64,000 nucleotides of DNA from positions 1-64,000 of the forward strand of contig JBPOIZ010000039.1 of NCBI GenBank assembly GCA_052034115.1, given 5' to 3'. Shown here piece by piece: positions 27,172 through 34,523 of this stretch. Source of the DNA: Lutibacillus sp052034115 (lineage in GTDB: Bacteria; Actinomycetota; Actinomycetes; Actinomycetales; Dermatophilaceae). The notes under the pieces were generated by a model. That model made no database searches. It was not told where the DNA came from and worked only from the letters and a program-made list of their open reading frames with translations. A program made the position numbers and the translations under genes. The first letter of the stretch is position 1. Each line of letters opens with the position of its first letter.

Positions 27172-27177
27172 ACCCTA
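27172..27177 (-). promoter_or_regulatory. -10 box of leaderless uvrC overlapping the upstream stop codon
   Basis: TAGGGT on the minus strand is followed after 6 nt by the uvrC GTG. Its first three bases are the TAG stop of the pentapeptide-repeat gene. Confidence 0.5.
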
Positions 27178-27804
27178 GGCGTCCCCGGCGACAACCTCGA
27201 TCCCGAGGGCCGCGAGCACCCCGAAGGCACCGTCGACGGAGAGCCGAGCTCCCGTCAGCCGGGTGCTCAACGGGTCGATCACGGCGCCGACTGCCCCGAC
27301 GAGCACAGCGCCTCGAAGGTCGGCATCGGTGAACCGGGCACCGGTCAGGTTGGCACCGCTGAGGTCCACGCCCCGCAGGTCGGCACCGGAGAAGTCAGCC
27401 TCCACGAGTGAGCACTCGGTGAACCGGGACCCACCCAGCTGGGCCCCGGCGAACGAACCGTAGTCGAGCCGGCACCGCTGCATGTCGAACGGGCGTGAGG
27501 AGACCGCGGACCCGGTGACGCCGGACCAGGCCACGCCGAGCGCCTTGCACCGCACGAATCGGGTGTCGACGATCCGCACGTCGACCAGACGCAGTGAGCT
27601 CAGGTCGCACGACTCGACGACGCACTCGCGCATCGTGACGCGAGTGAGCACGCTGCCGCCCAGCTGAGACCCCGTGATGGTGCAGCCGTCGAGCTCGACA
27701 TCGGTGAGGTCACCCGGCCGCAGATCGGCCCAGGACTGCGCCACGACCAGGCCCTGGGAGCCGACGGCATCGGCCCAGGACTCGGGCTGCGGTGGACGCG
27801 GCAT
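27175..27804 (-). CDS. Pentapeptide-repeat protein
   Basis: A 209-residue protein whose residues from about 30 to 175 follow the A(D/N)LXX five-residue period: SLVEADFSGADLRGVDLSGANLTGARF is the clearest run. Such stretches fold as a right-handed quadrilateral beta-helix. Some relatives mimic DNA and protect gyrase, but this cannot be assumed here. It starts 6 bp past the Rieske gene stop, and uvrC follows within 10 bp. Confidence 0.85.
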   Translation of the reverse strand: MPRPPQPESWADAVGSQGLVVAQSWADLRPGDLTDVELDGCTITGSQLGGSVLTRVTMRECVVESCDLSSLRLVDVRIVDTRFVRCKALGVAWSGVTGSAVSSRPFDMQRCRLDYGSFAGAQLGGSRFTECSLVEADFSGADLRGVDLSGANLTGARFTDADLRGAVLVGAVGAVIDPLSTRLTGARLSVDGAFGVLAALGIEVVAGDA

Positions 27805-27810
27805 GTGAGG

Positions 27811-28272
27811 TCAGCTGATGGTCAGCGAGTCGCCATTCACGGTGACGGTCTTGGCGTCGAGTCCCTGGGTCGCCGGCCCTTGGGTCACCGCTCCGGTCGT
27901 GGCGTCGAAGGCCGATCCGTGGCAGGTGCACAGGATGGATCCGGACTCGACCTTGGCGACCGCGCACTTCTGGTGTGGGCAGACCGAGGTGAACGCCTTG
28001 AACACCCCCTCGGTGGGCTGGGTGACCACGGTCGAGGAGTCGGCCAGGATCTTCCCCCCGCCGACCGGGACGTCGGCCTTGGGCACCGTGGCACCGGCCG
28101 ACCCGGAGCTGGAGCAGCCCGCGACGGAGCCGATGCCGGCCAGGCCCAGACCGGCGACGGTTGCCCCCTGGAGCACATCGCGGCGGCTGGGCGGCAGCGA
28201 GCCGGCAGGCTGGATAGGGACGCTGTGCTGCGTCGAGGTAGTGCGGTGCGTCGACATGCTGGGCTGCGTCAT
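27811..28272 (-). CDS. Exported Rieske [2Fe-2S] protein with Tat-type lipoprotein signal
   Basis: A 153-residue protein. The N terminus has the twin-arginine element PPSRRDVLQ, a hydrophobic stretch and a lipobox VAGC, suggesting Tat export and lipid anchoring. The Rieske ligands are C-P-H in VCPHQKC and C-T-C-H in LCTCHGSAFD; the extra cysteines allow the stabilising disulfide of high-potential Rieske proteins. It is not part of an obvious oxidoreductase operon, and its electron partner is unknown. Confidence 0.87.
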   Translation of the reverse strand: MTQPSMSTHRTTSTQHSVPIQPAGSLPPSRRDVLQGATVAGLGLAGIGSVAGCSSSGSAGATVPKADVPVGGGKILADSSTVVTQPTEGVFKAFTSVCPHQKCAVAKVESGSILCTCHGSAFDATTGAVTQGPATQGLDAKTVTVNGDSLTIS

Positions 28273-28324
28273 TCCCGTTCCTCTCGGTGGAAGCGGCCGG
28301 CCGATAGTGGCTAGGCCCTACGAT

Positions 28325-31282
28325 TCAGCCCCGGCTGCCCGACGGCAATGCGACCTTGGTCTTAGTGCGACGTCGACCAACGGACACTGGCGCCGCCGGC
28401 TGGGGTGTGACGATGCGCTGCAGGAACTGGCCGGTGTGACTCTGCGGTATGGCGGCCACCGCCTCGGGCGTGCCCTGCGCCACCACCGTGCCGCCGCCGC
28501 TGCCACCCTCGGGGCCCAGGTCGATGACCCAGTCGGCGTTCTTGATGACGTCCAGGTTGTGCTCGATGACGATGACGGTGTTGCCCTTGTCGACCAGACC
28601 CTGCAGCACGCCGAGCAGCTTGCGGATGTCCTCGAAGTGCAGACCGGTCGTGGGCTCGTCGAGGACGTAGATGGTGCGCCCGGTCGACCGCTTCTGCAGT
28701 TCGCTGGCCAGTTTGACCCGCTGGGCCTCCCCGCCGGAGAGGGTGGGCGCGGGCTGCCCGAGCCGCACGTATCCCAGACCGACCTGCACCAGCGTCGTCA
28801 GGTGCCTGGCGATCGCCGGCACGGCGGCGAAGAACTCGGCGGCTTCCTCGATGGGCATGTCCAGGACGTCGGCGATCGTCTTGCCTTTGAAGTGGACCTC
28901 GAGGGTCTCGCGGTTGTAGCGGGCGCCGTGACAGACCTCGCACGGAACATAGACGTCGGGGAGGAAGTTCATCTCGATCTTGATCGTGCCGTCGCCGGAG
29001 CACGCATCGCAGCGGCCCACCTTGACGTTGAAGGAGAACCGGCCGGGCTGATAGCCGCGCATCTTCGCCTCGGTGGTCTGGGCGAACAGTTTGCGCATGT
29101 GGTCGAACACGCCGGTGTAGGTGGCCGGGTTGCTCCGGGGAGTGCGCCCGATCGGGCTCTGGTCGACGTGGACCACCTTGTCGAGGTGTTCCAGACCCGT
29201 CACGCTCTTGTGCCGACCGGGCACCTGGCGAGCCCCGTTGAGCCGGTTGGCCAGGACGGTGTAGAGGATGTCATTGACCAGCGTCGACTTGCCCGACCCG
29301 GAGACCCCGGTGACCGCGACGAGGTTGCTCAGCGGGAAGGACACGTCGACATCGGCGAGGTTGTGTTCACGCGCCCCGACGACGGTGACGACCCGGCCGT
29401 CCTGGGGCCGACGGACCGCCGGCGTGGGGATCGACAGTCGACCAGAGAGGTACTTCCCGGTGACCGAGGTGGGGTGGGCGAGCAACCCGGCCACCGGACC
29501 GCAATGGACCACCTCTCCCCCGTGCTCCCCTGCGCCCGGGCCGATGTCGACCACCCAGTCGGCGGTGGCGATGGTGTCCTCGTCGTGCTCCACGACGATG
29601 AGGGTGTTGCCCAGATCGCGCAGGCGCGTCAACGTCGAGATGAGCCGGTGGTTGTCCCGTTGGTGCAAACCGATGCTCGGCTCGTCGAGCACGTAGAGGA
29701 CACCGACGAGCCCCGAACCGATCTGGGTGGCCAGCCGGATCCGCTGGGCCTCACCACCGGACAGCGTGCCGGCGGCGCGGTCCAGCGAGAGGTAGTCGAG
29801 CCCGACATCGAGGAGGAAGCCCAACCGCGCCTGGACCTCCTTGAGCACCCGCTCGGCAATCTGCCGCTCGCGCTCGGTGAGCTCGAGATTGCCCAGGAAG
29901 GCGGCGCACTCGGTGATCGGCAGCGCGCACACCGCGGCGATGCTGCGACCCCCGATGTGGACCGACAGCGACTCCGGCTTCAGGCGTGCGCCACCGCATG
30001 CGGGGCACGGCACTTCACGCATGAACCCCTCGTAGCGCTCCCGGCTCCAGTCCGAGTCGGTCTCCGAATGGCGCCGCTTGATGAACGGCACCGCCCCCTC
30101 GAACCCGGTTGTGTAGGAGCGCTCCCGGCCGTAGCGGTTCCGGTAACTGACGTGGACCTTGTAGTTCTGCCCGAAGAGGATGGCCTCCTTGGCGCGCTCG
30201 GGCAGCGCCCGCCAGGGCGTGTCCAGGGAGAACTTCAGGTCGGTGGCCAGCCCGCCCAGGACCCTCTGGAAGTAGTCCTGCATCCCCGAGCCCTGCGCCC
30301 ACGGAGCCACCGCTCCCTGCGCGAGGCTGAGGTCCTCGTTGGGCACGACGAGCTCGGCATCGACCTCGAGCTCGGTGCCGAGCCCGTGGCATGCGGGGCA
30401 CGCTCCGAACGGCGAGTTGAACGAGAACGAGCGCGGCTCGATCTCGTCCATGGTCAGTGGGTGGTCGTTCGGGCAGGCCATCCGCTCGGAGAAGCGCCGC
30501 TCGCGATCGGCATCGTCGGCGTCGAGGTCGACGAAGTCCACCACGAGCGTGCCCCCGGTCAACGCCAACGCCGTCTCCACCGAGTCGGTCAGGCGCCGTT
30601 TCGCGCCGGGGTCCGCACCCTTGGCAACCAACCGGTCGACGACCACCTCGATGGTGTGCTTGATCTGCTTCTCCAGCTTGGGCACGTCGGCCAGCGCCAG
30701 CACCTCACCGTCGACCCGAGCCCGGGCGAAGCCCTTGGTCTGCAACTCGGCGAACAGGTCGACATACTCGCCCTTCCTCGCCCGGACCACCGGCGCGAGG
30801 ATCTGGAAGCGGGTGCGCTCGGGCAGCTCGAGGAGGCGGTCGACGATCTGCTGGGGACTCTGCCGGGTGATCGGCTCGCCGCACGTGGGGCAATGCGGGC
30901 GTCCGGCCCGGGCGAAGAGCAACCGCAGGTAGTCGTAGACCTCGGTGATCGTGCCCACTGTCGAGCGCGGGTTGCGGTTGGTCGACTTCTGGTCGATCGA
31001 GACCGCCGGCGAGAGACCCTCGATGAAGTCGACGTCGGGCTTGTCCATCTGCCCGAGGAACTGGCGAGCGTAGGCCGACAACGACTCGACATAGCGCCGT
31101 TGCCCCTCGGCGAAAATCGTGTCGAAGGCCAGTGAGGACTTGCCCGAACCGGACAGCCCGGTGAAGACGACCAGGCTGTCGCGCGGGAGCTCGACCGAGA
31201 TGTTCTTGAGGTTGTGCTCGCGGGCGCCACGGACCAACAAGGTGTCATGGGTCGGGCGGTGAGCATGGGGCAGACCTGGCAC
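28325..31282 (-). CDS. uvrA: UvrA, excinuclease ABC subunit A
   Basis: A 985-residue damage-recognition ATPase. It has two ABC modules (Walker A GLSGSGKSS near residue 35 and GVSGSGKST in the second half), signatures with LSGGEAQR, and zinc modules with CPTCG, CPACHG and CDACSG/CEVCHG. GTG at 31282 is chosen since a TAGGCT box lies exactly 7 nt upstream, and VRGAREHNLKN then falls at the expected position. The much longer upstream frame has no family similarity. Confidence 0.96.
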   Translation of the reverse strand: MPGLPHAHRPTHDTLLVRGAREHNLKNISVELPRDSLVVFTGLSGSGKSSLAFDTIFAEGQRRYVESLSAYARQFLGQMDKPDVDFIEGLSPAVSIDQKSTNRNPRSTVGTITEVYDYLRLLFARAGRPHCPTCGEPITRQSPQQIVDRLLELPERTRFQILAPVVRARKGEYVDLFAELQTKGFARARVDGEVLALADVPKLEKQIKHTIEVVVDRLVAKGADPGAKRRLTDSVETALALTGGTLVVDFVDLDADDADRERRFSERMACPNDHPLTMDEIEPRSFSFNSPFGACPACHGLGTELEVDAELVVPNEDLSLAQGAVAPWAQGSGMQDYFQRVLGGLATDLKFSLDTPWRALPERAKEAILFGQNYKVHVSYRNRYGRERSYTTGFEGAVPFIKRRHSETDSDWSRERYEGFMREVPCPACGGARLKPESLSVHIGGRSIAAVCALPITECAAFLGNLELTERERQIAERVLKEVQARLGFLLDVGLDYLSLDRAAGTLSGGEAQRIRLATQIGSGLVGVLYVLDEPSIGLHQRDNHRLISTLTRLRDLGNTLIVVEHDEDTIATADWVVDIGPGAGEHGGEVVHCGPVAGLLAHPTSVTGKYLSGRLSIPTPAVRRPQDGRVVTVVGAREHNLADVDVSFPLSNLVAVTGVSGSGKSTLVNDILYTVLANRLNGARQVPGRHKSVTGLEHLDKVVHVDQSPIGRTPRSNPATYTGVFDHMRKLFAQTTEAKMRGYQPGRFSFNVKVGRCDACSGDGTIKIEMNFLPDVYVPCEVCHGARYNRETLEVHFKGKTIADVLDMPIEEAAEFFAAVPAIARHLTTLVQVGLGYVRLGQPAPTLSGGEAQRVKLASELQKRSTGRTIYVLDEPTTGLHFEDIRKLLGVLQGLVDKGNTVIVIEHNLDVIKNADWVIDLGPEGGSGGGTVVAQGTPEAVAAIPQSHTGQFLQRIVTPQPAAPVSVGRRRTKTKVALPSGSRG

Positions 31283-31289
31283 GGTGGAC

Positions 31290-31295
31290 AGCCTA
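31290..31295 (-). promoter_or_regulatory. -10 box of leaderless uvrA
   Basis: TAGGCT on the minus strand ends 7 nt before the uvrA GTG at 31282, with no ribosome-binding site between. I saw no SOS-box-like palindrome beside it. Confidence 0.6.
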
Positions 31296-31345
31296 GGTGC
31301 CCGCACCGACAGCGTCGCCCCCTGCCCAGGCCCAGGTGGCGGCGG

Positions 31346-31351
31346 TACCGT
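31346..31351 (+). promoter_or_regulatory. -10 box of the leaderless MDMPI-type gene
   Basis: TACCGT ends 6 nt before ATG 31358, divergent from uvrA with about 75 bp between the two start codons. Confidence 0.4.
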
Positions 31352-31357
31352 GCCGGT

Positions 31358-31957
31358 ATGTCGCCGACCTCCCCCGCCGACGCGAGCGAGCCCCTGCTCG
31401 GCATCCTCGCGGCCCAGACCGACCAGCTCCTGGCTACCGCGCACACCCTGACCGACTGCGCCAGTGACAGCCTGTGCGTCGGGTGGACCCGGGCCCACGT
31501 CCTGGCCCATCTCAGCCTCAACGCCGAGGGTCTCATGCGCCTCGTGCGGGCGGCCGTCGATGGGTCCGGCGAGACGATGTATGCCGGTGCGGCCGAACGC
31601 GATGCCGACATCGAAACCAGGGCGATGATCCCGCAGAGCGAGTTGACCCGACTCCTGGCGGAGAGCGCCGCCGCGCTGGCGTTGCAGTTGGCGCGGCTGG
31701 GACCGCAGCACGCCGAGGTGCGGGTGGAGCGGGTGCCCGGTGGGATGACGTTCACGGCCGGCTCGCTGGCCCGGCGCCGCCTCGTCGAGGTGGTCTATCA
31801 CCACGTGGACCTCGACGCGGGCTTCGGTTTCGCGGATCTCGACGACGCCCTACTCGACCGGCTTCTGGGCCAGGAGATCGAGCTGGCGGCCGCGGCCGAC
31901 CATGCCGGCCGGGCCCGGGCCCTGTTGCGCCTCGCGCGGGCCCGCGATCCCCGCTGA
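31358..31957 (+). CDS. Maleylpyruvate isomerase-type mycothiol-dependent enzyme (DinB-like fold)
   Basis: A 199-residue four-helix DinB/MDMPI-like protein. The helix with the first metal His is VGWTRAHVLAHLSLNAEGL, and the second metal region is EVVYHHVDLDAGF. The family includes mycothiol-dependent maleylpyruvate isomerase, and members use a three-His metal site. The true substrate is not evident. ATG 31358 fits the leaderless -10 box. Confidence 0.75.
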   Translation: MSPTSPADASEPLLGILAAQTDQLLATAHTLTDCASDSLCVGWTRAHVLAHLSLNAEGLMRLVRAAVDGSGETMYAGAAERDADIETRAMIPQSELTRLLAESAAALALQLARLGPQHAEVRVERVPGGMTFTAGSLARRRLVEVVYHHVDLDAGFGFADLDDALLDRLLGQEIELAAAADHAGRARALLRLARARDPR

Positions 31958-32022
31958 CCGCGGCCTCCCGCCACCAGCACGACCCCAGCACGAACCCAGC
32001 ACCTCGACCCGGACGGAGACCC

Positions 32023-32712
32023 ATGGGCACCACGAACGGCTACCCCGATCCGCGCTATGCCGACGACGTGCAGCCAGGCGACCCGACGTCGGTGCGCTAC
32101 GCCGACGGCCTGACGATCCGCAAGGTGACCGTCTCGGCGATGAACAACTGCGTCTACCTGCTCACCTGCACCGCGACCGGTGCCCAGCTGCTCATCGACG
32201 CCGCCGACGACGCCGAGCGGCTCGGTGGTCTCGTCGCTGAAGGCACCGGCCGCCTCGACTGGGTCGTGACGACGCACCGGCACTGGGATCACACTCGGGC
32301 CCTCGCCGGCGTGCTGCAGGCCACCGGCGCGTCGAGCGCCGTCGGAGCTGACGACGCTGACGCCGTGCCGGTGCCGCCGGACCTGCGGCTGGTCCACGGC
32401 GACCGGCTGGGCTTCGGTGCCGTCCACCTCGACATCGTGGCCCTGCGGGGCCACACCGCCGGCGCGATCGCCCTGGCCTACCGGGAACCGGAGGGGCGCA
32501 CCCACCTGTTCACCGGAGACTCACTGTTCCCTGGTGGTGTGGGCAACACGACCAACCCGGGCCAGTCCTTCGACGCGCTGTATGCCGACGTCGTGTCCCG
32601 CGTCTTCGACGTCTACCCGGACGACACGTGGATCTACCCGGGGCACGGGCGGGACACCGTGCTGGGGCTGGAACGCCCTCACCTGGGGGAATGGCGCGAG
32701 CGCGGGTGGTGA
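32023..32712 (+). CDS. Metallo-beta-lactamase-fold hydrolase (glyoxalase II-like)
   Basis: A 229-residue protein. The zinc motif is THRHWDH near residue 85, followed by His in RGHTAGAI, Asp in FTGDSLFPGGVGNT, and His in YPGHGRDT, the full glyoxalase II-type ligand set. It may cleave mycothiol thioesters, suggested by the adjacent MDMPI-type gene; this is inference. GGAG lies 8 nt before the ATG. Confidence 0.85.
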   Translation: MGTTNGYPDPRYADDVQPGDPTSVRYADGLTIRKVTVSAMNNCVYLLTCTATGAQLLIDAADDAERLGGLVAEGTGRLDWVVTTHRHWDHTRALAGVLQATGASSAVGADDADAVPVPPDLRLVHGDRLGFGAVHLDIVALRGHTAGAIALAYREPEGRTHLFTGDSLFPGGVGNTTNPGQSFDALYADVVSRVFDVYPDDTWIYPGHGRDTVLGLERPHLGEWRERGW

Positions 32713-32727
32713 GCCGACGGTCCGGCG

Positions 32728-33606
32728 TCACGCACCCTGCCGCTTGGCAGGCCGAAGATCGATGAGGTTGATGATCGCCTGGGCGATCACCGCGGGCGCC
32801 TCGTAAGTCGTCATGTGCCCGATGCCGTGCAGTTCGGTCATCGTCGCGTGCGGGATCCGTTCGAGCAGCGCCTTCGCGTGGGCCACGGGGATGAGCCGGT
32901 CGTCGTCACCGGCGATGACGTGGGTGGGCACGTCGACGAAGTGCCCGAGGGCATCGATCTCGTCGTGCTTGGAGATGGCGTAGAAGAACCGGCCGATCGT
33001 CGGCATCTTGGTGTTCTGGATCTGATGCACGGCATGACGCACATCCTCGCCAGCGGCGCCGGCCCCGAAGATGAGGCGTCCCTGGACCAGTCGGGGGACC
33101 AGGAGCCGCGGCGGGATTCCCGGCGCGCGCGACGCCAGCGCCATGATGAGTCGCTCGGCCGGCACCGGATGGCGCCCCTCGATCGAGGCGGCCGTCGAAG
33201 CCAGCACGGTGCCGCGAACTCGCGCGGTGAAGTCGTCGTAGTGCAGACCGGCATACGCCATGATCGACATGCCACCCATGGAGTGGCCGGCGAGCACGAG
33301 CGGGCCGTCAGCGCACATGGCGTGGATGACCTGGAACAGGTCGTCGCCGAGGATCCGTACGCTCGGTTCGTCGATCTCCCCCATCGTCGACTTGCCGTGA
33401 CCACGCTGGTCGTACATGACGATGCGCAGGTCGCGGCGGTCGTGCAACTCGTCGACGACCCGGTGCCAGCTGGTGTGTTCCAAGCACCACCCGTGAGCCA
33501 GCAGGATGGTCGGAGTCCCCCGCTTGGGCGGGCGCGGCGCGGGCACCTCGACGGCGAGGATGTCGGCGCCGTAGGACGCCTTGACGATCGTGTATCGGTC
33601 GGGCAC
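32728..33606 (-). CDS. Alpha/beta hydrolase
   Basis: A 292-residue serine hydrolase. The oxyanion region is LLAHGWCLE, the nucleophile elbow is AGHSMGGMS, and the acid-His pair is in VIAGDDDRLIP and HGIGHMTTYE. It is last in the wax-ester-like cluster, 20 bp past the SDR gene, so lipid ester hydrolysis is a plausible role. There is no signal peptide, so it acts in the cytoplasm. Confidence 0.82.
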   Translation of the reverse strand: MPDRYTIVKASYGADILAVEVPAPRPPKRGTPTILLAHGWCLEHTSWHRVVDELHDRRDLRIVMYDQRGHGKSTMGEIDEPSVRILGDDLFQVIHAMCADGPLVLAGHSMGGMSIMAYAGLHYDDFTARVRGTVLASTAASIEGRHPVPAERLIMALASRAPGIPPRLLVPRLVQGRLIFGAGAAGEDVRHAVHQIQNTKMPTIGRFFYAISKHDEIDALGHFVDVPTHVIAGDDDRLIPVAHAKALLERIPHATMTELHGIGHMTTYEAPAVIAQAIINLIDLRPAKRQGA

Positions 33607-33626
33607 GGTCGATCTCCCTCAGCCGG

Positions 33627-34463
33627 TCAGTTCTGCTGCCCGGTTCGGCCGGTGAAGTCCTCCATCGTGTGGTAGACGCCGATGATGTTGTCGGCGATGA
33701 AATCCCGCACGCCGATGGGGACCAGACCCTTGAGCACCTCGCTGAGCACCACGGTCTTCGGCATGATGACGAAGGACCCACCCGCGAGCATCGTCTGCCA
33801 GGTCTCCTCGACGACGTCGCTCGGTTCGAGGATCGGGAGCAAGGGTGCGGACTTGGCGCCCTCGAACATCCCCGTGTTGATGTAGTAGGGGCACACCGTG
33901 GTCACCTTGACGTGGTCGATCCCGGCCTGCTTGAGCTCGAGGCGCACCGAGTCGGACCACCCGATGACGGCCCACTTCGATGCCGCGTAGGCGGCCATCC
34001 GGGGGTTGGGGGTCAGCCCGGCGGCCGAGGCGAGGTTGACCAGCCGGCATTCCTGCGGGCTGGCGATCATGGCCGGCATGAACTCGCGCGCGACATACAT
34101 CGGCGCCAGGGTGTTGACGTCGACGGTCAGCTTGGTGTCGCGGATCGGGTCGGTCTCCCAGAAGTACTTGTTGCCGCGCACGATCCCGGCGTTGTTGATG
34201 ACCACGTTGATCTCGCCGAGGTCCGCCAGGACCGCCTTGGCGGTCACCTCGACCTGCTCCTGGTCGCCGAGGTCGAGCACGTAGCCGCTGACCACGCTGG
34301 TGCCGGTCGTCATCGACGACAGGGTGTCGTTGAGCGCCTTCTCGTTGACGTCCCACAGGACCACCGAGCGGGCGTGCTCGGCGACGGCGCGCTCGGCGAA
34401 CAGCCGCCCCATGCCCATCGCTGCGCCCGTCACGAGGACGTTCTTCCCGGCTACCGACTTCAC
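33627..34463 (-). CDS. Short-chain dehydrogenase/reductase
   Basis: A 278-residue classical SDR. The cofactor motif is VTGAAMGMGR, followed by NNAG, the catalytic Ser region NLASAAG and Y-x3-K in YAASKWAV. The DVN in LWDVNEKAL suggests an NAD(H) preference, weakly. In this cluster it could interconvert fatty aldehyde and alcohol; that role is inferred from neighbours. Confidence 0.82.
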   Translation of the reverse strand: MKSVAGKNVLVTGAAMGMGRLFAERAVAEHARSVVLWDVNEKALNDTLSSMTTGTSVVSGYVLDLGDQEQVEVTAKAVLADLGEINVVINNAGIVRGNKYFWETDPIRDTKLTVDVNTLAPMYVAREFMPAMIASPQECRLVNLASAAGLTPNPRMAAYAASKWAVIGWSDSVRLELKQAGIDHVKVTTVCPYYINTGMFEGAKSAPLLPILEPSDVVEETWQTMLAGGSFVIMPKTVVLSEVLKGLVPIGVRDFIADNIIGVYHTMEDFTGRTGQQN

Positions 34464-34523
34464 GGTTGCTCCTCCATCTCGGTCCTCATCCCATCCTGGC
34501 AGGATCGGACCCTCGTCACGGCC

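Noticed and set aside
27818..31135. An 1105-codon plus-strand frame opposite uvrA
   Set aside because: It is a shadow of uvrA codons on the opposite strand, with no motifs and no start signal.
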